Shown here: positions 8,678-17,361 of the stretch, piece by piece
Numbering within the stretch: position 1 is the first letter of the stretch
Layout: every line of letters begins with the position of its first letter
Assembly (NCBI GenBank): GCA_046728155.1
Contig: JBKPDY010000006.1
Coordinates: 1-64,000 of the forward strand
From: CAWDLX01 sp046728155
GTDB taxonomy: Bacteria; Actinomycetota; Actinomycetes; Mycobacteriales; Micromonosporaceae
Length of the DNA: 64,000 nucleotides
Direction: 5' to 3'
The notes under the pieces: generated by a model
The model's input: the letters and a program-made list of their open reading frames with translations, nothing else
What the model was told of the DNA's origin: nothing
The model's database searches: none
Program-made: the position numbers and the translations under genes

Positions 8678-9334
8678 TCAACCAGCCAGGCGACGGCGCA
8701 GCGTCTTTCGCAGGCTGTCCGGTAGGCCTTCGATCGCAGCCAGCTCGGGGAGCAGCTCCGGCTCGGTCGTATAGGCGCGGAAGGCGTCGGCAATCGTCAC
8801 GCCGTGGTCGGGGCGGCCCTCGATGACCACCGTGTCCCCGGCTGTGACGTCCCCGGACTCAGCGACGCGCAGGTACGCGCCGGGCCGGTTGGCCAACGTG
8901 AACCTCTTGACCCAGTGCGGCTCGGCCATCTTCGCCTGAAACGTGGCACAAGGTATGCGTCCGAACGTCGGCTCCAGAACGAGTCTGTCCCCGATCCGCC
9001 ATCTCTCACCGATCACGGCACCGCTCACGTCGACGGCCCGGGTAGTCAGGTTGTCGCCGAAGATGCCGCCCGGCAGCGCCCGGCCGAGCTGCGCCTCCCA
9101 CCAGTCGTAGTCCTCGCGGGCGTACGCGTACACGGCCTGGTCATCCCCGCCGTGGTGCGCTATGTCGAAGATCTGGTCACCGACCAGACCACCATGCAGG
9201 CCGGTGGTCTTGGGCCCGGGTGGGCGCACAGTCACGGGCCCATCGACGGGTCGCTTGTTGATACCGGTCATGCCGACCCGCTTCACGTCGCTGCGCTCGG
9301 GTACGGCGAGGTTCACGGAAAGGACCCAGCCCAT
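8678..9334 (-). CDS. MOSC-domain protein (YiiM-like)
   Basis: 218 residues. The MOSC core is recognisable: GLHGGLVGDQIFD followed by HHGGDDQAVYAYARED, GENLTT-like FGDNLTTRAVDV, and the conserved cysteine in GRIPCATF near 130. MOSC proteins transfer or act on sulfur in molybdenum-cofactor chemistry; the YiiM subgroup is linked to detoxification of N-hydroxylated bases together with reductases. It is divergent from the acylphosphatase gene, with only 31 bp between the starts. The specific substrate here is inference. Confidence 0.85.
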   Translation of the reverse strand: MGWVLSVNLAVPERSDVKRVGMTGINKRPVDGPVTVRPPGPKTTGLHGGLVGDQIFDIAHHGGDDQAVYAYAREDYDWWEAQLGRALPGGIFGDNLTTRAVDVSGAVIGERWRIGDRLVLEPTFGRIPCATFQAKMAEPHWVKRFTLANRPGAYLRVAESGDVTAGDTVVIEGRPDHGVTIADAFRAYTTEPELLPELAAIEGLPDSLRKTLRRRLAG

Positions 9335-9365
9335 GCGGTCAACCTATCCGTCGTACGGTCGGGGG

Positions 9366-9650
9366 GTGATCCGAAAACGCGTCGTCGTCGCCGGGGATGT
9401 CCAGGGCGTGTACTTCCGCGACACGTGCAAACGGGTCGCCGATGCCCACGGAGTCAGCGGGTGGGTGCGGAACCTGGTCGACGGACGCGTCGAGGCGGTC
9501 TTCGAAGGCCCGCCGGATGCTGTTGCCCGTCTGGTGGAGTGGAGCCACCACGGACCGCCCACCGCCGTCGTCGAAGCGGTCGACGTTCGTGATGAGGAGC
9601 CCGAGAAGCTGGCCGGCTTCGAGATCCGGCCGAGTCGGTGGCGTTCGTGA
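9366..9650 (+). CDS. Acylphosphatase
   Basis: 94 residues from GTG 9366. The acylphosphatase signature GDVQGVYFRDTCKRVAD contains the catalytic Arg, and GWVRNLVDGRVEAVFEG carries the catalytic Asn. It hydrolyses acyl phosphates such as 1,3-bisphosphoglycerate or carbamoyl phosphate in the cytosol. The frame is open upstream to 9162, but a TACGGT box (9354-9359) lies 6 nt before GTG 9366 and the protein has normal length from there, which supports a leaderless start. Confidence 0.93.
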   Translation: MIRKRVVVAGDVQGVYFRDTCKRVADAHGVSGWVRNLVDGRVEAVFEGPPDAVARLVEWSHHGPPTAVVEAVDVRDEEPEKLAGFEIRPSRWRS

Positions 9651-9711
9651 CACTGCCGTTTGAGCGCCAGGGGCATTCGGAAGGAAGGACGATCGGGGGG
9701 AGAAACTAACA

Positions 9712-10146
9712 ATGAAGTTTACGAATGTGGTAACGATTCGCCGCAGGCCAGCCGAGGTCTTCGCCTTCCTCGCCGACCCCGGCAATATTCCGCGGTGGAA
9801 CTATGCCATCAGCGAGACGCGGAAAGCCTCGCCCGGGCCGGTCGGCGTGGGCTCGCGGTATATACAGACGCGAACAGTGCCGAGCCGTTCAGAGGAGACC
9901 TTGGACATCACTGAGCTCGAGCCCGAAAGAAGGCTTTCCATCAACGGCAGATTCGGGCCGATGCCGGCCCGGTCGACCTATATTCTCGAGGCGGACGGTG
10001 AGGCCACTCGTCTTACCAATGCGGTCGATCTCCGGCCCACCGGGTTGGTGAGGTTGGCCGCTCCCCTGGCAACATCGCGCGTCAAGGCGGCCGTGGCCAA
10101 GAACCTCGCTATGTTGAAGCGGGTGCTGGAGAGTTCGCCGGACTGA
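9712..10146 (+). CDS. SRPBCC/polyketide-cyclase-like protein
   Basis: 144 residues. It opens with the START/SRPBCC strand-helix pattern MKFTNVVTIRRRPAEVFAF...NIPRWNYAI, a hydrophobic-ligand-binding cavity fold. A clear GGGGGGAGAAAC Shine-Dalgarno precedes the ATG. No catalytic residues can be assigned. It is convergent with the last gene of the histidine decarboxylase operon, 25 bp away. Confidence 0.8.
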   Translation: MKFTNVVTIRRRPAEVFAFLADPGNIPRWNYAISETRKASPGPVGVGSRYIQTRTVPSRSEETLDITELEPERRLSINGRFGPMPARSTYILEADGEATRLTNAVDLRPTGLVRLAAPLATSRVKAAVAKNLAMLKRVLESSPD

Positions 10147-10171
10147 CGGCCGATCGGCTTGCTGTATCCGG

Positions 10172-10711
10172 CTACGGCAGGGTCAGGATGATGGTGGCCC
10201 AGCTACCGGTCACGCCGGACGGTCCGTAGATGAGATTTCTCGCGTCGGCGAGCCGGTTGAGGATTCCGCGGAGGCCGACCGTGCGCACGCCGGCCAACTG
10301 CACCAATCGGGCCACATTCTCCGGATTGAGATCCACGGTCAGGAATCCCGGCGGCCGCAACCGTTCGGCCACGGCCCTGGCCACCAGTGGCGTACGTCCC
10401 GCGCACCAGCGTTGCCACACCCGGGTCTGCCAGACGAGCGCGAACAGGTCCGGATCATGCGGGCCGATGTCCACTGTGGTCGGAAGGGCGCCTAGGTCGC
10501 TATCGGGCACGTCGACATGAGCCGGCCGGTCAAACCCACCCGGAGCGGCGACGACCTGACACCGCCAGCCTCCGCGGCCTCTGGTCTGTTGAGCGACGAT
10601 CAGCCCGAGACGCGGTAGGTAGAGCAGTCGCCCGTGCGGATCCCCGGGTGCGCGGCCGAGACCTCCGAGCTCGACCGTCGCCACGGTCGGGAAGTCGGTC
10701 GGAACGGTCAT
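10172..10711 (-). CDS. Unrecognised protein, last gene of histidine decarboxylase operon
   Basis: 179 residues with normal coding bias, not recognised. It begins 13 nt after the histidine decarboxylase stop on the same strand, so it is very probably cotranscribed. Soluble; no signal peptide or membrane segment. The C-terminal third (VARLVQLAGVRTVGLRGILNRLADARNLI) looks helical. The single clue to its role is its fixed place beside HDC; the sequence itself shows no enzyme motif. Confidence 0.7.
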   Translation of the reverse strand: MTVPTDFPTVATVELGGLGRAPGDPHGRLLYLPRLGLIVAQQTRGRGGWRCQVVAAPGGFDRPAHVDVPDSDLGALPTTVDIGPHDPDLFALVWQTRVWQRWCAGRTPLVARAVAERLRPPGFLTVDLNPENVARLVQLAGVRTVGLRGILNRLADARNLIYGPSGVTGSWATIILTLP

Positions 10712-10724
10712 CGACGGCCCTCCA

Positions 10725-11933
10725 TCACGTCACCGCCGCGACCGCGGCGATACCGGAGGCGTCTTCCTCGGATAACCGGTCGAACTCGCTACGAACGCGC
10801 GCCGCCTCCAGGTCGTACAGAAACTCGTCGACCACATCCCGACCCACGCCGGGCATGGTGATCAGGTGGCTCCACTCGTCCCGGGTCGCGAGGACCCACC
10901 GGTCGGTCACGACCTTTGGAGGGGTGCGGAGGACAACCGTGAAGGCGTGCGAATGCCGATGCGCCTCCCAGCCGACAGCGAGCAGGCGGGCGTGAAGGTA
11001 CGCGGCCAGCCGCCGGGCGGCGTCGGCGCGGTCTCGCAATCCCTCGATGCCGAGCGCCCGCAGGACGTACCACAGCATCAGCGGCGTGTGTCCGGAGCGG
11101 GAATTGGTGATCGTCGTGTCCGGGCTGCCGCCGTATCCGCCTTCCCAGGCGGCCGCTGTCCCGCGGTGACTCTCCCTCGTGACGACCACGCCGCAGGGCG
11201 TCGGCACGCCAAGAAACTTGTGGCCGGACACGGTGATTGCGTCTGCCCCATCGGTGAAGTCGAACCCCGGGCGTTCCTCGGACGGTAGCAGCGCCAGCGG
11301 GATGCCGGACAGGGCGGCGTCGACGTGCACGAACCGACGAGCCACCGCGGTGGCGTCCAATACGCGGCGGATCTGGTGAAGGTCGTCCACGGCCTCACTC
11401 ATCGTCGTTCCCGCCGTGGCCGCCACGATCGCCGGACGATGCCGATGTCGATCCACCTGGTCGGCCAGATCGTCGTAGTCCATGACGCCGTACGCGTCGG
11501 TACGGATGCTGATGTGGGGCAGGCGTAACCGGTCGGCGGACTTGATCAGGGACTGATGGGCCTGGGCGGAGAGGTACACGATGCCGTCGGGGTGCAGACC
11601 ACGGGCCAGGTGCAGCCCGTACTCGTTGCCCTCGCTCCCACCTGTGGTGACGTAGCCCCACCAGTTACCGACCGGTGCCCGCAACAACTCGGCCACGCTT
11701 CGAACCACTTCCCGCTCAAAGGCCTTGGTGTGATGGGCTCCGGCTCCGTCCACATTGGGGTCACCCACGTTGTTGAGCAGATGCCGCCACATGTCCGCCA
11801 ACGGGCTGAAGTCGATGTCGGTCGCTCCTGGGAAGCCGACGTTGAACCGACGGGCGGCACTGAGCCGTCCCGCCAGTCGGGCCAACTCGGCAGCGATGTC
11901 GGGCGGCGTCATCGGTTGGCGGTCAATGGACAT
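10725..11933 (-). CDS. hdc: PLP-dependent histidine decarboxylase
   Basis: 402 residues from ATG 11933; the reading frame is open further upstream but overlaps a well-conserved-looking gene. Group II PLP decarboxylase fold: GGSEGNEYGLHLAR (phosphate-binding region, about 99-112), VAATAGTTMSEAVDD near 170, HVDAALSG (Asp pairing with the pyridine nitrogen), and SGHKFLGVPTPCGVV with the Schiff-base Lys near 232. The SGHKFLG context and length are those of bacterial histidine decarboxylases, which make histamine from histidine. Its start overlaps the previous gene by 11 nt. With the APC permease two genes upstream it may form a histidine uptake/histamine export system (inference). Confidence 0.88.
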   Translation of the reverse strand: MSIDRQPMTPPDIAAELARLAGRLSAARRFNVGFPGATDIDFSPLADMWRHLLNNVGDPNVDGAGAHHTKAFEREVVRSVAELLRAPVGNWWGYVTTGGSEGNEYGLHLARGLHPDGIVYLSAQAHQSLIKSADRLRLPHISIRTDAYGVMDYDDLADQVDRHRHRPAIVAATAGTTMSEAVDDLHQIRRVLDATAVARRFVHVDAALSGIPLALLPSEERPGFDFTDGADAITVSGHKFLGVPTPCGVVVTRESHRGTAAAWEGGYGGSPDTTITNSRSGHTPLMLWYVLRALGIEGLRDRADAARRLAAYLHARLLAVGWEAHRHSHAFTVVLRTPPKVVTDRWVLATRDEWSHLITMPGVGRDVVDEFLYDLEAARVRSEFDRLSEEDASGIAAVAAVT

Positions 11934-12747
11934 GGCCCGCTCCGGTAACGATTCCGCGTAGCTCGACCAGGCGGAGCCATAGATCGCGGGTCGACGGGTC
12001 GCCGAGCGAGGCGAGTTCGGGCGCGTGTCTCCACGTCCGTCCCAAACCGACCCACGCCGCATCCAGCCAGCCAGTGGCCGACACGAAGTAGTGCACTGGA
12101 TGGTGTCGTTCGAGTCGGTCGGCAAGCATCATTGTGTCGTCCGCCAACAGCGACAGAACCCGACCGGGAATATGCAGGCAGCCGCCGCTTGTCCTCGCCT
12201 TCACCTCCTTCCATGTGCCCGCCGGAGTGTCCAACGTAGACAGCGCGACGCCATGGAACGTCGCCAGCGGTGACATCGGCTCCGGGTTCTCCGACATCTC
12301 CAGGCGCGGATCCTGGCCCGCCGCGATCACCTCCCGCGCCAACGCGCAAACGTCGTAAAGCAGCTTGCCCGCGTCGGTGACCTGCTCCGTGTCGGGGAAG
12401 ACCTTGCCGGCGATCCGCACCTCGAACTCGGGCCCCGGCTCCAGATAGACCAGGGCGAGGCAGGTCGGTGCGATGCCGAAACTGTTGCGTAGCCGCCACG
12501 CGTGTTCGGCATGGTTGAGGTTCACCAGCTCCAGGCGTGACGCGACCTTGGCCCGAATCCGCCTCGCTTGAAGTTCCGCCGCCCATAGCTCGTGTTGGCG
12601 CGCGTCCGGCCACAACGCGTCGGGTCGCTCGTTGGGACTGGAGTGATCAAGCCGATGCCCAATCCCTCCGTTGGCGAGGTGGCGCGGTCCCACGCTCGCG
12701 GCGTAGCCGGGCGACGCGTTGCTGCGGTGCGAGTCCGTCACGCTCAT
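11923..12747 (-). CDS. Unrecognised protein between permease and histidine decarboxylase
   Basis: 274 residues from ATG 12747, overlapping the histidine decarboxylase start by 11 nt, so translation is coupled. An early His/Arg-rich segment is followed by a helix (RIRAKVASRLELVNLNHAEHA) and a mixed alpha/beta region (LALVYLEPGPEFEVRIAGKVF...). No signal peptide and no recognised motif. The frame remains open upstream to 13596, but that stretch is antisense-frame shadow of the permease gene. Tight packing between permease and decarboxylase suggests a dedicated accessory role. Confidence 0.75.
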   Translation of the reverse strand: MSVTDSHRSNASPGYAASVGPRHLANGGIGHRLDHSSPNERPDALWPDARQHELWAAELQARRIRAKVASRLELVNLNHAEHAWRLRNSFGIAPTCLALVYLEPGPEFEVRIAGKVFPDTEQVTDAGKLLYDVCALAREVIAAGQDPRLEMSENPEPMSPLATFHGVALSTLDTPAGTWKEVKARTSGGCLHIPGRVLSLLADDTMMLADRLERHHPVHYFVSATGWLDAAWVGLGRTWRHAPELASLGDPSTRDLWLRLVELRGIVTGAGHVH

Positions 12748-12776
12748 GGTTCCTTCGCTCTGAGGCTCGCGCCCGG

Positions 12777-14225
12777 CTAGAGGGTGAGGCTGGCCAGGCG
12801 GGGATCCAGGCGGGCGGCGTGGCGTGTCTCGCCCTGGCCGATCCCCGCGTACACCTCGGGTCTGGTCCGTCGAATCCACCATCCACGGGCGGCGCCCATC
12901 GCGACGACGACCGCGACGAGGATCGGGAGAACGCGTGTGGAAACGGCGCCCTGGGCCACACCGAGCAGGGTGTCCAGGTTCGCCACAACGATCGTCCACA
13001 CGGTGGCCCCGCAGAGGACTCCCAGTATCGGCGCGGCCCGCCTGGTCAACCACCGCTCGTGCTGGCCGCCACCGCGGGCGAAGAACCGGCCCGCCGCCCC
13101 TGAACTCGCGGTCAGTATGGCGAGCACACCCACCGCGGCCAGTGTGGAGGCCGGCACGAAGAGGCCGGTCAATGGGTCCGTCCCCTCGGCCGCGGCTACC
13201 ACGATCACAGTGAGGGCCGCCCCGGACTGGGTCAGCGACGCACTGGTTGGAGAGCCGGCTCGGGCACCCACCGCAACCCGGGCCAGGCGAGCCGGCAGCA
13301 CTCCGTCGCGGCCCAGCCGGTACAGGTACCGGACCGACAGGTGGTGGAAGCTGAGCATGCTCAAGACAATCGCGACGACCAACGCGAGCAGCGCCTCCGG
13401 CGCGAACGCACCCAGCAACGCCAGGGGCATGCCCGAGCTGGGGTCGCGGGCGGCGGCGACGACGTGCTCGGGCCCATAGCCGACCCCCACCGCCCAGGCC
13501 GCGACGACGTAGCACACACCGAGGAACCCGAGTGCGACGAAGGTCGCCCGGGTCACCGTACGTCGGGCGCGTGTCTCCTCCACATAGGACGCGCATGACT
13601 CGTAACCGATGAACGCCGCGATCCCGAAGGCCAGGGCGCCACCCAGTCCGGCCGCGCCGTCAGTAAGCAGACCGGACGGGGCGAGTCCGATCAGGGTCAG
13701 TCCGTCGCCCGGATGCACGACCGCCACGGATACAACGGCCGCGATCACGAGGATCTGGACCAGAACTCCGAGACCGATCACGACGACGTTTGTGGTCAGC
13801 GAGACGCCTCCCAGCGCGGCCACCACGGCCCACGCCGCCAACGACCATACCCACCATCGACCGCCGAACGTCCCGGCCAGCACCGATCCGAGTAGTCCGT
13901 ACAGCGAGCAGCCGATCGCTGTATAGCTCACGAGGGCCACGGCGCCGCCGGCGACCCCGGCGACACGGCCCCATCCCTGTGCCATCAACGCATAGGTGGT
14001 CGCGGCGTGGCCGAGATGGCGGCTCGCCGCGACTACGGCAACGGTCAGCGGCGCCAGCGCCACCATGAGCACCAGAAAGGCGGCCGGAACGCTGACCAAC
14101 CCGGTGGCCGCATACATGGTAGTGACCCCGCCGACCAGGACGACGACGGGCGCCGAGGCCGCCACACCCATCGCCCACAGCCCGGTGGCCCCGACCGAAC
14201 CAGCCAGGCCCATCCGCCGACTCAC
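12777..14225 (-). CDS. APC-superfamily amino acid permease
   Basis: 482 residues with about 12 membrane helices. Typical APC features: an unwound TM1 segment with small residues (GSVGATGLWAMGVAASAPV), and a conserved GYESCASYVEETRARRTVTRA loop after TM6 that matches the xxGFExxxxxAEE pattern. Its start overlaps the stop of the preceding small gene by 4 nt (ATGA), and it lies 29 nt before the next gene. In this operon it most likely moves histidine, histamine or both; substrate is inferred from context only. Confidence 0.88.
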   Translation of the reverse strand: MSRRMGLAGSVGATGLWAMGVAASAPVVVLVGGVTTMYAATGLVSVPAAFLVLMVALAPLTVAVVAASRHLGHAATTYALMAQGWGRVAGVAGGAVALVSYTAIGCSLYGLLGSVLAGTFGGRWWVWSLAAWAVVAALGGVSLTTNVVVIGLGVLVQILVIAAVVSVAVVHPGDGLTLIGLAPSGLLTDGAAGLGGALAFGIAAFIGYESCASYVEETRARRTVTRATFVALGFLGVCYVVAAWAVGVGYGPEHVVAAARDPSSGMPLALLGAFAPEALLALVVAIVLSMLSFHHLSVRYLYRLGRDGVLPARLARVAVGARAGSPTSASLTQSGAALTVIVVAAAEGTDPLTGLFVPASTLAAVGVLAILTASSGAAGRFFARGGGQHERWLTRRAAPILGVLCGATVWTIVVANLDTLLGVAQGAVSTRVLPILVAVVVAMGAARGWWIRRTRPEVYAGIGQGETRHAARLDPRLASLTL

Positions 14226-14578
14226 CCGGCCCCACTCTCCCGGCGAGGCCGTGGCGCCGACGACGCTGCATCGGGCGATGGGCAGGGGGCCGTCCCCGGA
14301 TCAGGCTCTGGCACTCCCATGGGACAGTCCGGCGACCGACAGTCCCGCCGTCTGACGTGCAGTTCGAAGTCCCGCAAGCTCATCCACGCCACCGTATGGA
14401 TCATCGGCAACGGACCACGCCGATAGAACGTGGCCAGCCGCACCGCGAGGCGCGATGCCTGAGCTTCGGTACGGCGGAACCCGGCGAACTCGTGCGTTCC
14501 CAAGGTCGGGTAGTCACAGCGCACCGCGTAGCCGGCGGCCGCCGAGCTCATCCGCGGTCGACCCCAGAACCAAGCCAC
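14222..14578 (-). CDS. Small unrecognised protein, first gene of histidine decarboxylase operon
   Basis: 118 residues, ATG at 14578, ending in a 4-nt overlap with the permease start. The core (YPTLGTHEFAGFRRTEAQASRLAVRLATFY) reads as beta-alpha, followed by a strand pair and a Cys-containing RRRDCRSPDC; the tail is Pro/Ser-rich and probably disordered. Not recognised. Its position marks the probable 5' end of the five-gene unit 14578-10172. Confidence 0.65.
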   Translation of the reverse strand: MAWFWGRPRMSSAAAGYAVRCDYPTLGTHEFAGFRRTEAQASRLAVRLATFYRRGPLPMIHTVAWMSLRDFELHVRRRDCRSPDCPMGVPEPDPGTAPCPSPDAASSAPRPRRESGAG

Positions 14579-15178
14579 GTAGCCTCCACTTCTCTTGTGT
14601 GATTTACATGCGGCGCGACGGCCACGTTGATAGCGCCCGCCTGATTACCCATCATCGCCGCGGGATTGATCGTGCGAGTCGATACTGTGGAATCGCTGCT
14701 GCCCGTTAAGCTCCTGCGACGATCATTTGATCAGCTCTGCAGATGAAACCGAGCCAGTTGACATTCTCACGGGCGTACTTCATCGGACACACCGGTCGAT
14801 GCATGATGACACGCATCCGGGTCGATACGCCAGTGGCCGCAGGAGCCTCGCGACGTCGCTTGAACTGCCCGAGCTCGCCACGCCTGAGCGCCAGCAATGC
14901 TTCTGCCGAGGTCGCGACGGCCGGTCACCCTTTCATAACGATCTCTGCGTCGATGTGATATAAGTTGTTTCGCCAGAGTGGTCGGATCGACAACAACGGC
15001 GCGCGAAGATGTGAACTTGAGGGTCACTCACAGCTCGCTATGAGCCTCGTCCGGTAGCTCCGTGCCGAGAGGTTTCTGTCAGTGGCCGGCGCTGAACCCA
15101 GCGGCGACCTGGATCGTCATTGAGAGGACCGCGGCCGCGTTCGTTCGTGGCCGGCCGGGTTGTAGGGAGGCTGGCCAT
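14579..15178. other. Gene-free region
   Basis: About 600 bp with lower GC than the neighbours. It must hold the promoter of the histidine decarboxylase operon on its left side and of the WhiB-like gene on its right. Short frames (for example 14706-14897 on the minus strand) lack codon bias and a Shine-Dalgarno. I see no RNA gene, repeat or recognisable pseudogene. Confidence 0.6.
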
Positions 15179-15628
15179 ATGCACAGGCTCGATACCGAGG
15201 GCCGTGATCTTGGTCGAGGCCACCGCGGTCCCCGTCGGCCCGGCAGACGCGGCCGGATACCAGATGCCGCCACCCCGCCTCCGCGACCGTCGTGCGACTC
15301 CTGGTGGCGGCGAGCTGCCTGCTTCGGCCGTGATCCGGAGTGGTGGGCGGACAACCGGGCCATGCGTCCGGTCGCCGTCGAGATCTGCCTTGGTTGTCCG
15401 GTCCGCCGCCAGTGCCTCGAGGACGCGATGCGCGCCGGTGACTGCGGAGTTGTGCGGGGCGGCATGCTGCTGATCCAACGGCAACGCCGTAGTACCGCCG
15501 TGTCGCTCGTCTGCGTGGGATGCAACGAGCGACCCGTTCAGGTCACCCCGACGGGCCACGCGCTCTACTGTGGACCGGCCTGCGCGGCGGCCGACGGGCG
15601 CCGGACGTCGGGCCACCGCAGACGGTAG
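15179..15628 (+). CDS. WhiB-like protein with C-terminal Cys4 element (copy 1)
   Basis: 149 residues from ATG 15179, which has a strong AGGGAGG Shine-Dalgarno; the upstream frame is not needed. The WhiB cluster ligands are C48, C70, C73 and C79 (EICLGCPVRRQC), preceded by the usual DPEWWADN segment. The conserved G-[V/I]-W-G-G turn is altered to GVVRGG. A second motif follows: C112-x2-C115 and C131-x3-C135 (YCGPAC), probably a zinc ribbon. A paralogue with identical spacing lies at 36944-37360. WhiB proteins bind [4Fe-4S] and partner with the principal sigma factor; DNA or redox function here is inference. Confidence 0.85.
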   Translation: MHRLDTEGRDLGRGHRGPRRPGRRGRIPDAATPPPRPSCDSWWRRAACFGRDPEWWADNRAMRPVAVEICLGCPVRRQCLEDAMRAGDCGVVRGGMLLIQRQRRSTAVSLVCVGCNERPVQVTPTGHALYCGPACAAADGRRTSGHRRR

Positions 15629-15676
15629 GCCGGTACGGCGGGGGCACGCAGACGGTAGGCCGGTACGCCGCGGGCA
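15617..15676. repeat. 30-bp direct duplication at the 3' end of the WhiB-like gene
   Basis: Two adjacent copies (15617-15646 and 15647-15676) begin CGCAGACGGTAGGCCGGTAC and differ at a few positions near their ends. The first copy contains the WhiB-like gene's stop codon (TAG at 15626-15628), so the duplication repeats the gene's last three codons downstream. Confidence 0.75.
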
Positions 15677-15754
15677 CCGTGAGCACGAGCCACCCGGCGC
15701 TTCGACGTCTGCATAAACTTGACGACGTCGCTATGGTGCGGGGAAGGGCAGGTG

Positions 15755-16588
15755 ATGATCGCAATGGAGCCAGGCACCACCAATGAGCCGCCGCAACGCA
15801 CCGGGTCGATTGCCTTCGACACAAGCGTGGCCCATCCGGCCAGGGTCTACGACTATTGGCTCGGCGGGAAGGACAACTTCGCCGCTGACCGTGAAGCTGC
15901 CGAACGTGTGCTGGCGGCGACCCCTGGTTTGCGGGCGCGCGTGCGCGCCAACCGTGCCTTCTTGGCGAGGGTGATCCGTCACCTCGCCGGACCCGCCGGG
16001 ATCCGGCAGTTCCTCGACATCGGCACCGGCATCCCGTCGGCGAACAACACACACGAGGTCGCGCAGTCGGTGGCCCCGACGGCCCGAGTCGTCTACGTCG
16101 ACAACGACCCGATCGTGCTGGCCCACGCCCGAGCACTCCTGACCAGCGCTCCGGGCGGGATGACCGACTACCTGCAAGCCGACCTGCGCGAGCCGGAGAT
16201 GATTCTCGCAGCGGCCGGGCACACACTGGACTTCGAGCAGCCGATCGCGGTCGTTCTGCTCGGGGTCCTGCACCTCATCCAGGACGCTGAGGATCCTTGG
16301 GGAATCGTCGACCGCCTGATGGCGGCCGTCCCGTCCGGCAGTTACCTGGCAATCTCCCATCCCGCGATCGAGATCAACCCCGGGCAGGCGGAGGCTCAGC
16401 GTCGCTACAACGAGCGGGTGTCCACACCCCAGACCCTGCGCACCCAGGAGGATGTCGCCCGTTTCTTCACCAACCTCGAGATGGTCGAGCCTGGGTTGGT
16501 CCAAGTACACCAATGGCGACCGGACCCCGACGACGATGTGCCCGACAACTTCGCGAGCGCGCACGGAGGCCTTGCCCGCAAACCCTGA
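15755..16588 (+). CDS. DUF574-family SAM-dependent methyltransferase (Methyltransf_19)
   Basis: 277 residues from ATG 15755; GTG 15752 and ATG 15764 are also possible, and a GGGGAAGGG Shine-Dalgarno at about 15740-15748 fits 15752-15755 best. The family hallmark DTSVAHPARVYDYWLGGKDN is at the N-terminus, then motif I FLDIGTGIPSANNTHE, VVYVDNDPIVLAHARALL and VVLLGVLHLI. These proteins are abundant in actinomycetes and of unknown substrate. A TATGGT box lies about 15 nt before the start. Single gene. Confidence 0.9.
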   Translation: MIAMEPGTTNEPPQRTGSIAFDTSVAHPARVYDYWLGGKDNFAADREAAERVLAATPGLRARVRANRAFLARVIRHLAGPAGIRQFLDIGTGIPSANNTHEVAQSVAPTARVVYVDNDPIVLAHARALLTSAPGGMTDYLQADLREPEMILAAAGHTLDFEQPIAVVLLGVLHLIQDAEDPWGIVDRLMAAVPSGSYLAISHPAIEINPGQAEAQRRYNERVSTPQTLRTQEDVARFFTNLEMVEPGLVQVHQWRPDPDDDVPDNFASAHGGLARKP

Positions 16589-16618
16589 CGCCGGGTCCAT
16601 GATACGGCGTGTCGTGGC

Positions 16619-17338
16619 ATGACGTGGATCGATGTGCCCGAAACTGGCGCCATGCCAATGGACACGATCGAGGAACAGGTCAGAGAGCTTCGCGAAGGCG
16701 GGCTGACCCCAAAGTTGATCGCTCGCAAGCTGGGCGTTCCGCTATCGACGGTCGGGCCGGTCGTCGCCGCTATGGCCGCCGGGCGAGCGCCAGCAGACGA
16801 GGTGGTGGGCTGCTGGGTGAGTCCCGGCTGGAGTCAGGAGATCGTGGTCGACCCGAGTCGGATCTGGCCCGACTGCCATCGTCGATCCGGCACCACCGGC
16901 ATCGCTGCGGTGCTCGTCGCCCGTCGTCACCGCCATGACAAGGTCAGCCTTTGCGGCTACCTCGTCGACGTCCATTGCCTTGGGGTCAAGAACGCGCTGG
17001 GGCCACGGCTCATGAACATGCACGAACTCGCCGTGTTTACCCGTCGGTACTTCGACGGCTTCGACGGCGACCCGGTGGCGGCGCCGTTGGAGTTGGCGCA
17101 ACACTTGGTTTTCGGCGCGGTCGACTACGCTCGGACCCTGGGCTTCGAACCGCACCCCGACTTCGCCCCGGCCGCCGGACACCTCGGCGAGTGGACGGGC
17201 CCCTCTGCGATCACGTTCGGGCGCGACGGCCGGCCATTCTACCTCCAAGGACCGTTCGACAACCCGTTCGAGGTCATTCAGACTCTCAACCGCACAGTGG
17301 GTCGCAACAACTATACGTTCGTCATGGCCCTCGGCTGA
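16619..17338 (+). CDS. Conserved actinobacterial protein with N-terminal HTH
   Basis: 239 residues. Residues about 14-50 read as a helix-turn-helix (VRELREGGLTPKLIARKLG, then PLSTVGPVV), similar to Sigma70-r4/HTH_38 types. The remainder (VEEIVVDPSRIWPDC..., VCLVDVHCLGVKNA, LELAQHLVFGAVDYARTLGFEPHPDF) resembles a widespread uncharacterised actinobacterial domain. Starts at 16619 or at ATG 16652/16658 are possible. Ends 23 bp from the convergent AbiEi-like gene. Function unknown. Confidence 0.7.
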   Translation: MTWIDVPETGAMPMDTIEEQVRELREGGLTPKLIARKLGVPLSTVGPVVAAMAAGRAPADEVVGCWVSPGWSQEIVVDPSRIWPDCHRRSGTTGIAAVLVARRHRHDKVSLCGYLVDVHCLGVKNALGPRLMNMHELAVFTRRYFDGFDGDPVAAPLELAQHLVFGAVDYARTLGFEPHPDFAPAAGHLGEWTGPSAITFGRDGRPFYLQGPFDNPFEVIQTLNRTVGRNNYTFVMALG

Positions 17339-17361
17339 GTGGCTGGGTCGTCTGGAGTCCG

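Noticed and set aside
14706..14897. 63-codon minus-strand frame in the gene-free region
   Set aside because: No Shine-Dalgarno or recognisable family, and weak codon bias.
15560..15575. TACTGTGGACC at both WhiB-like genes as GTCCA-N3-TGGAC copies
   Set aside because: Two mismatches, and fully explained by the conserved Tyr-Cys-Gly-Pro codons.
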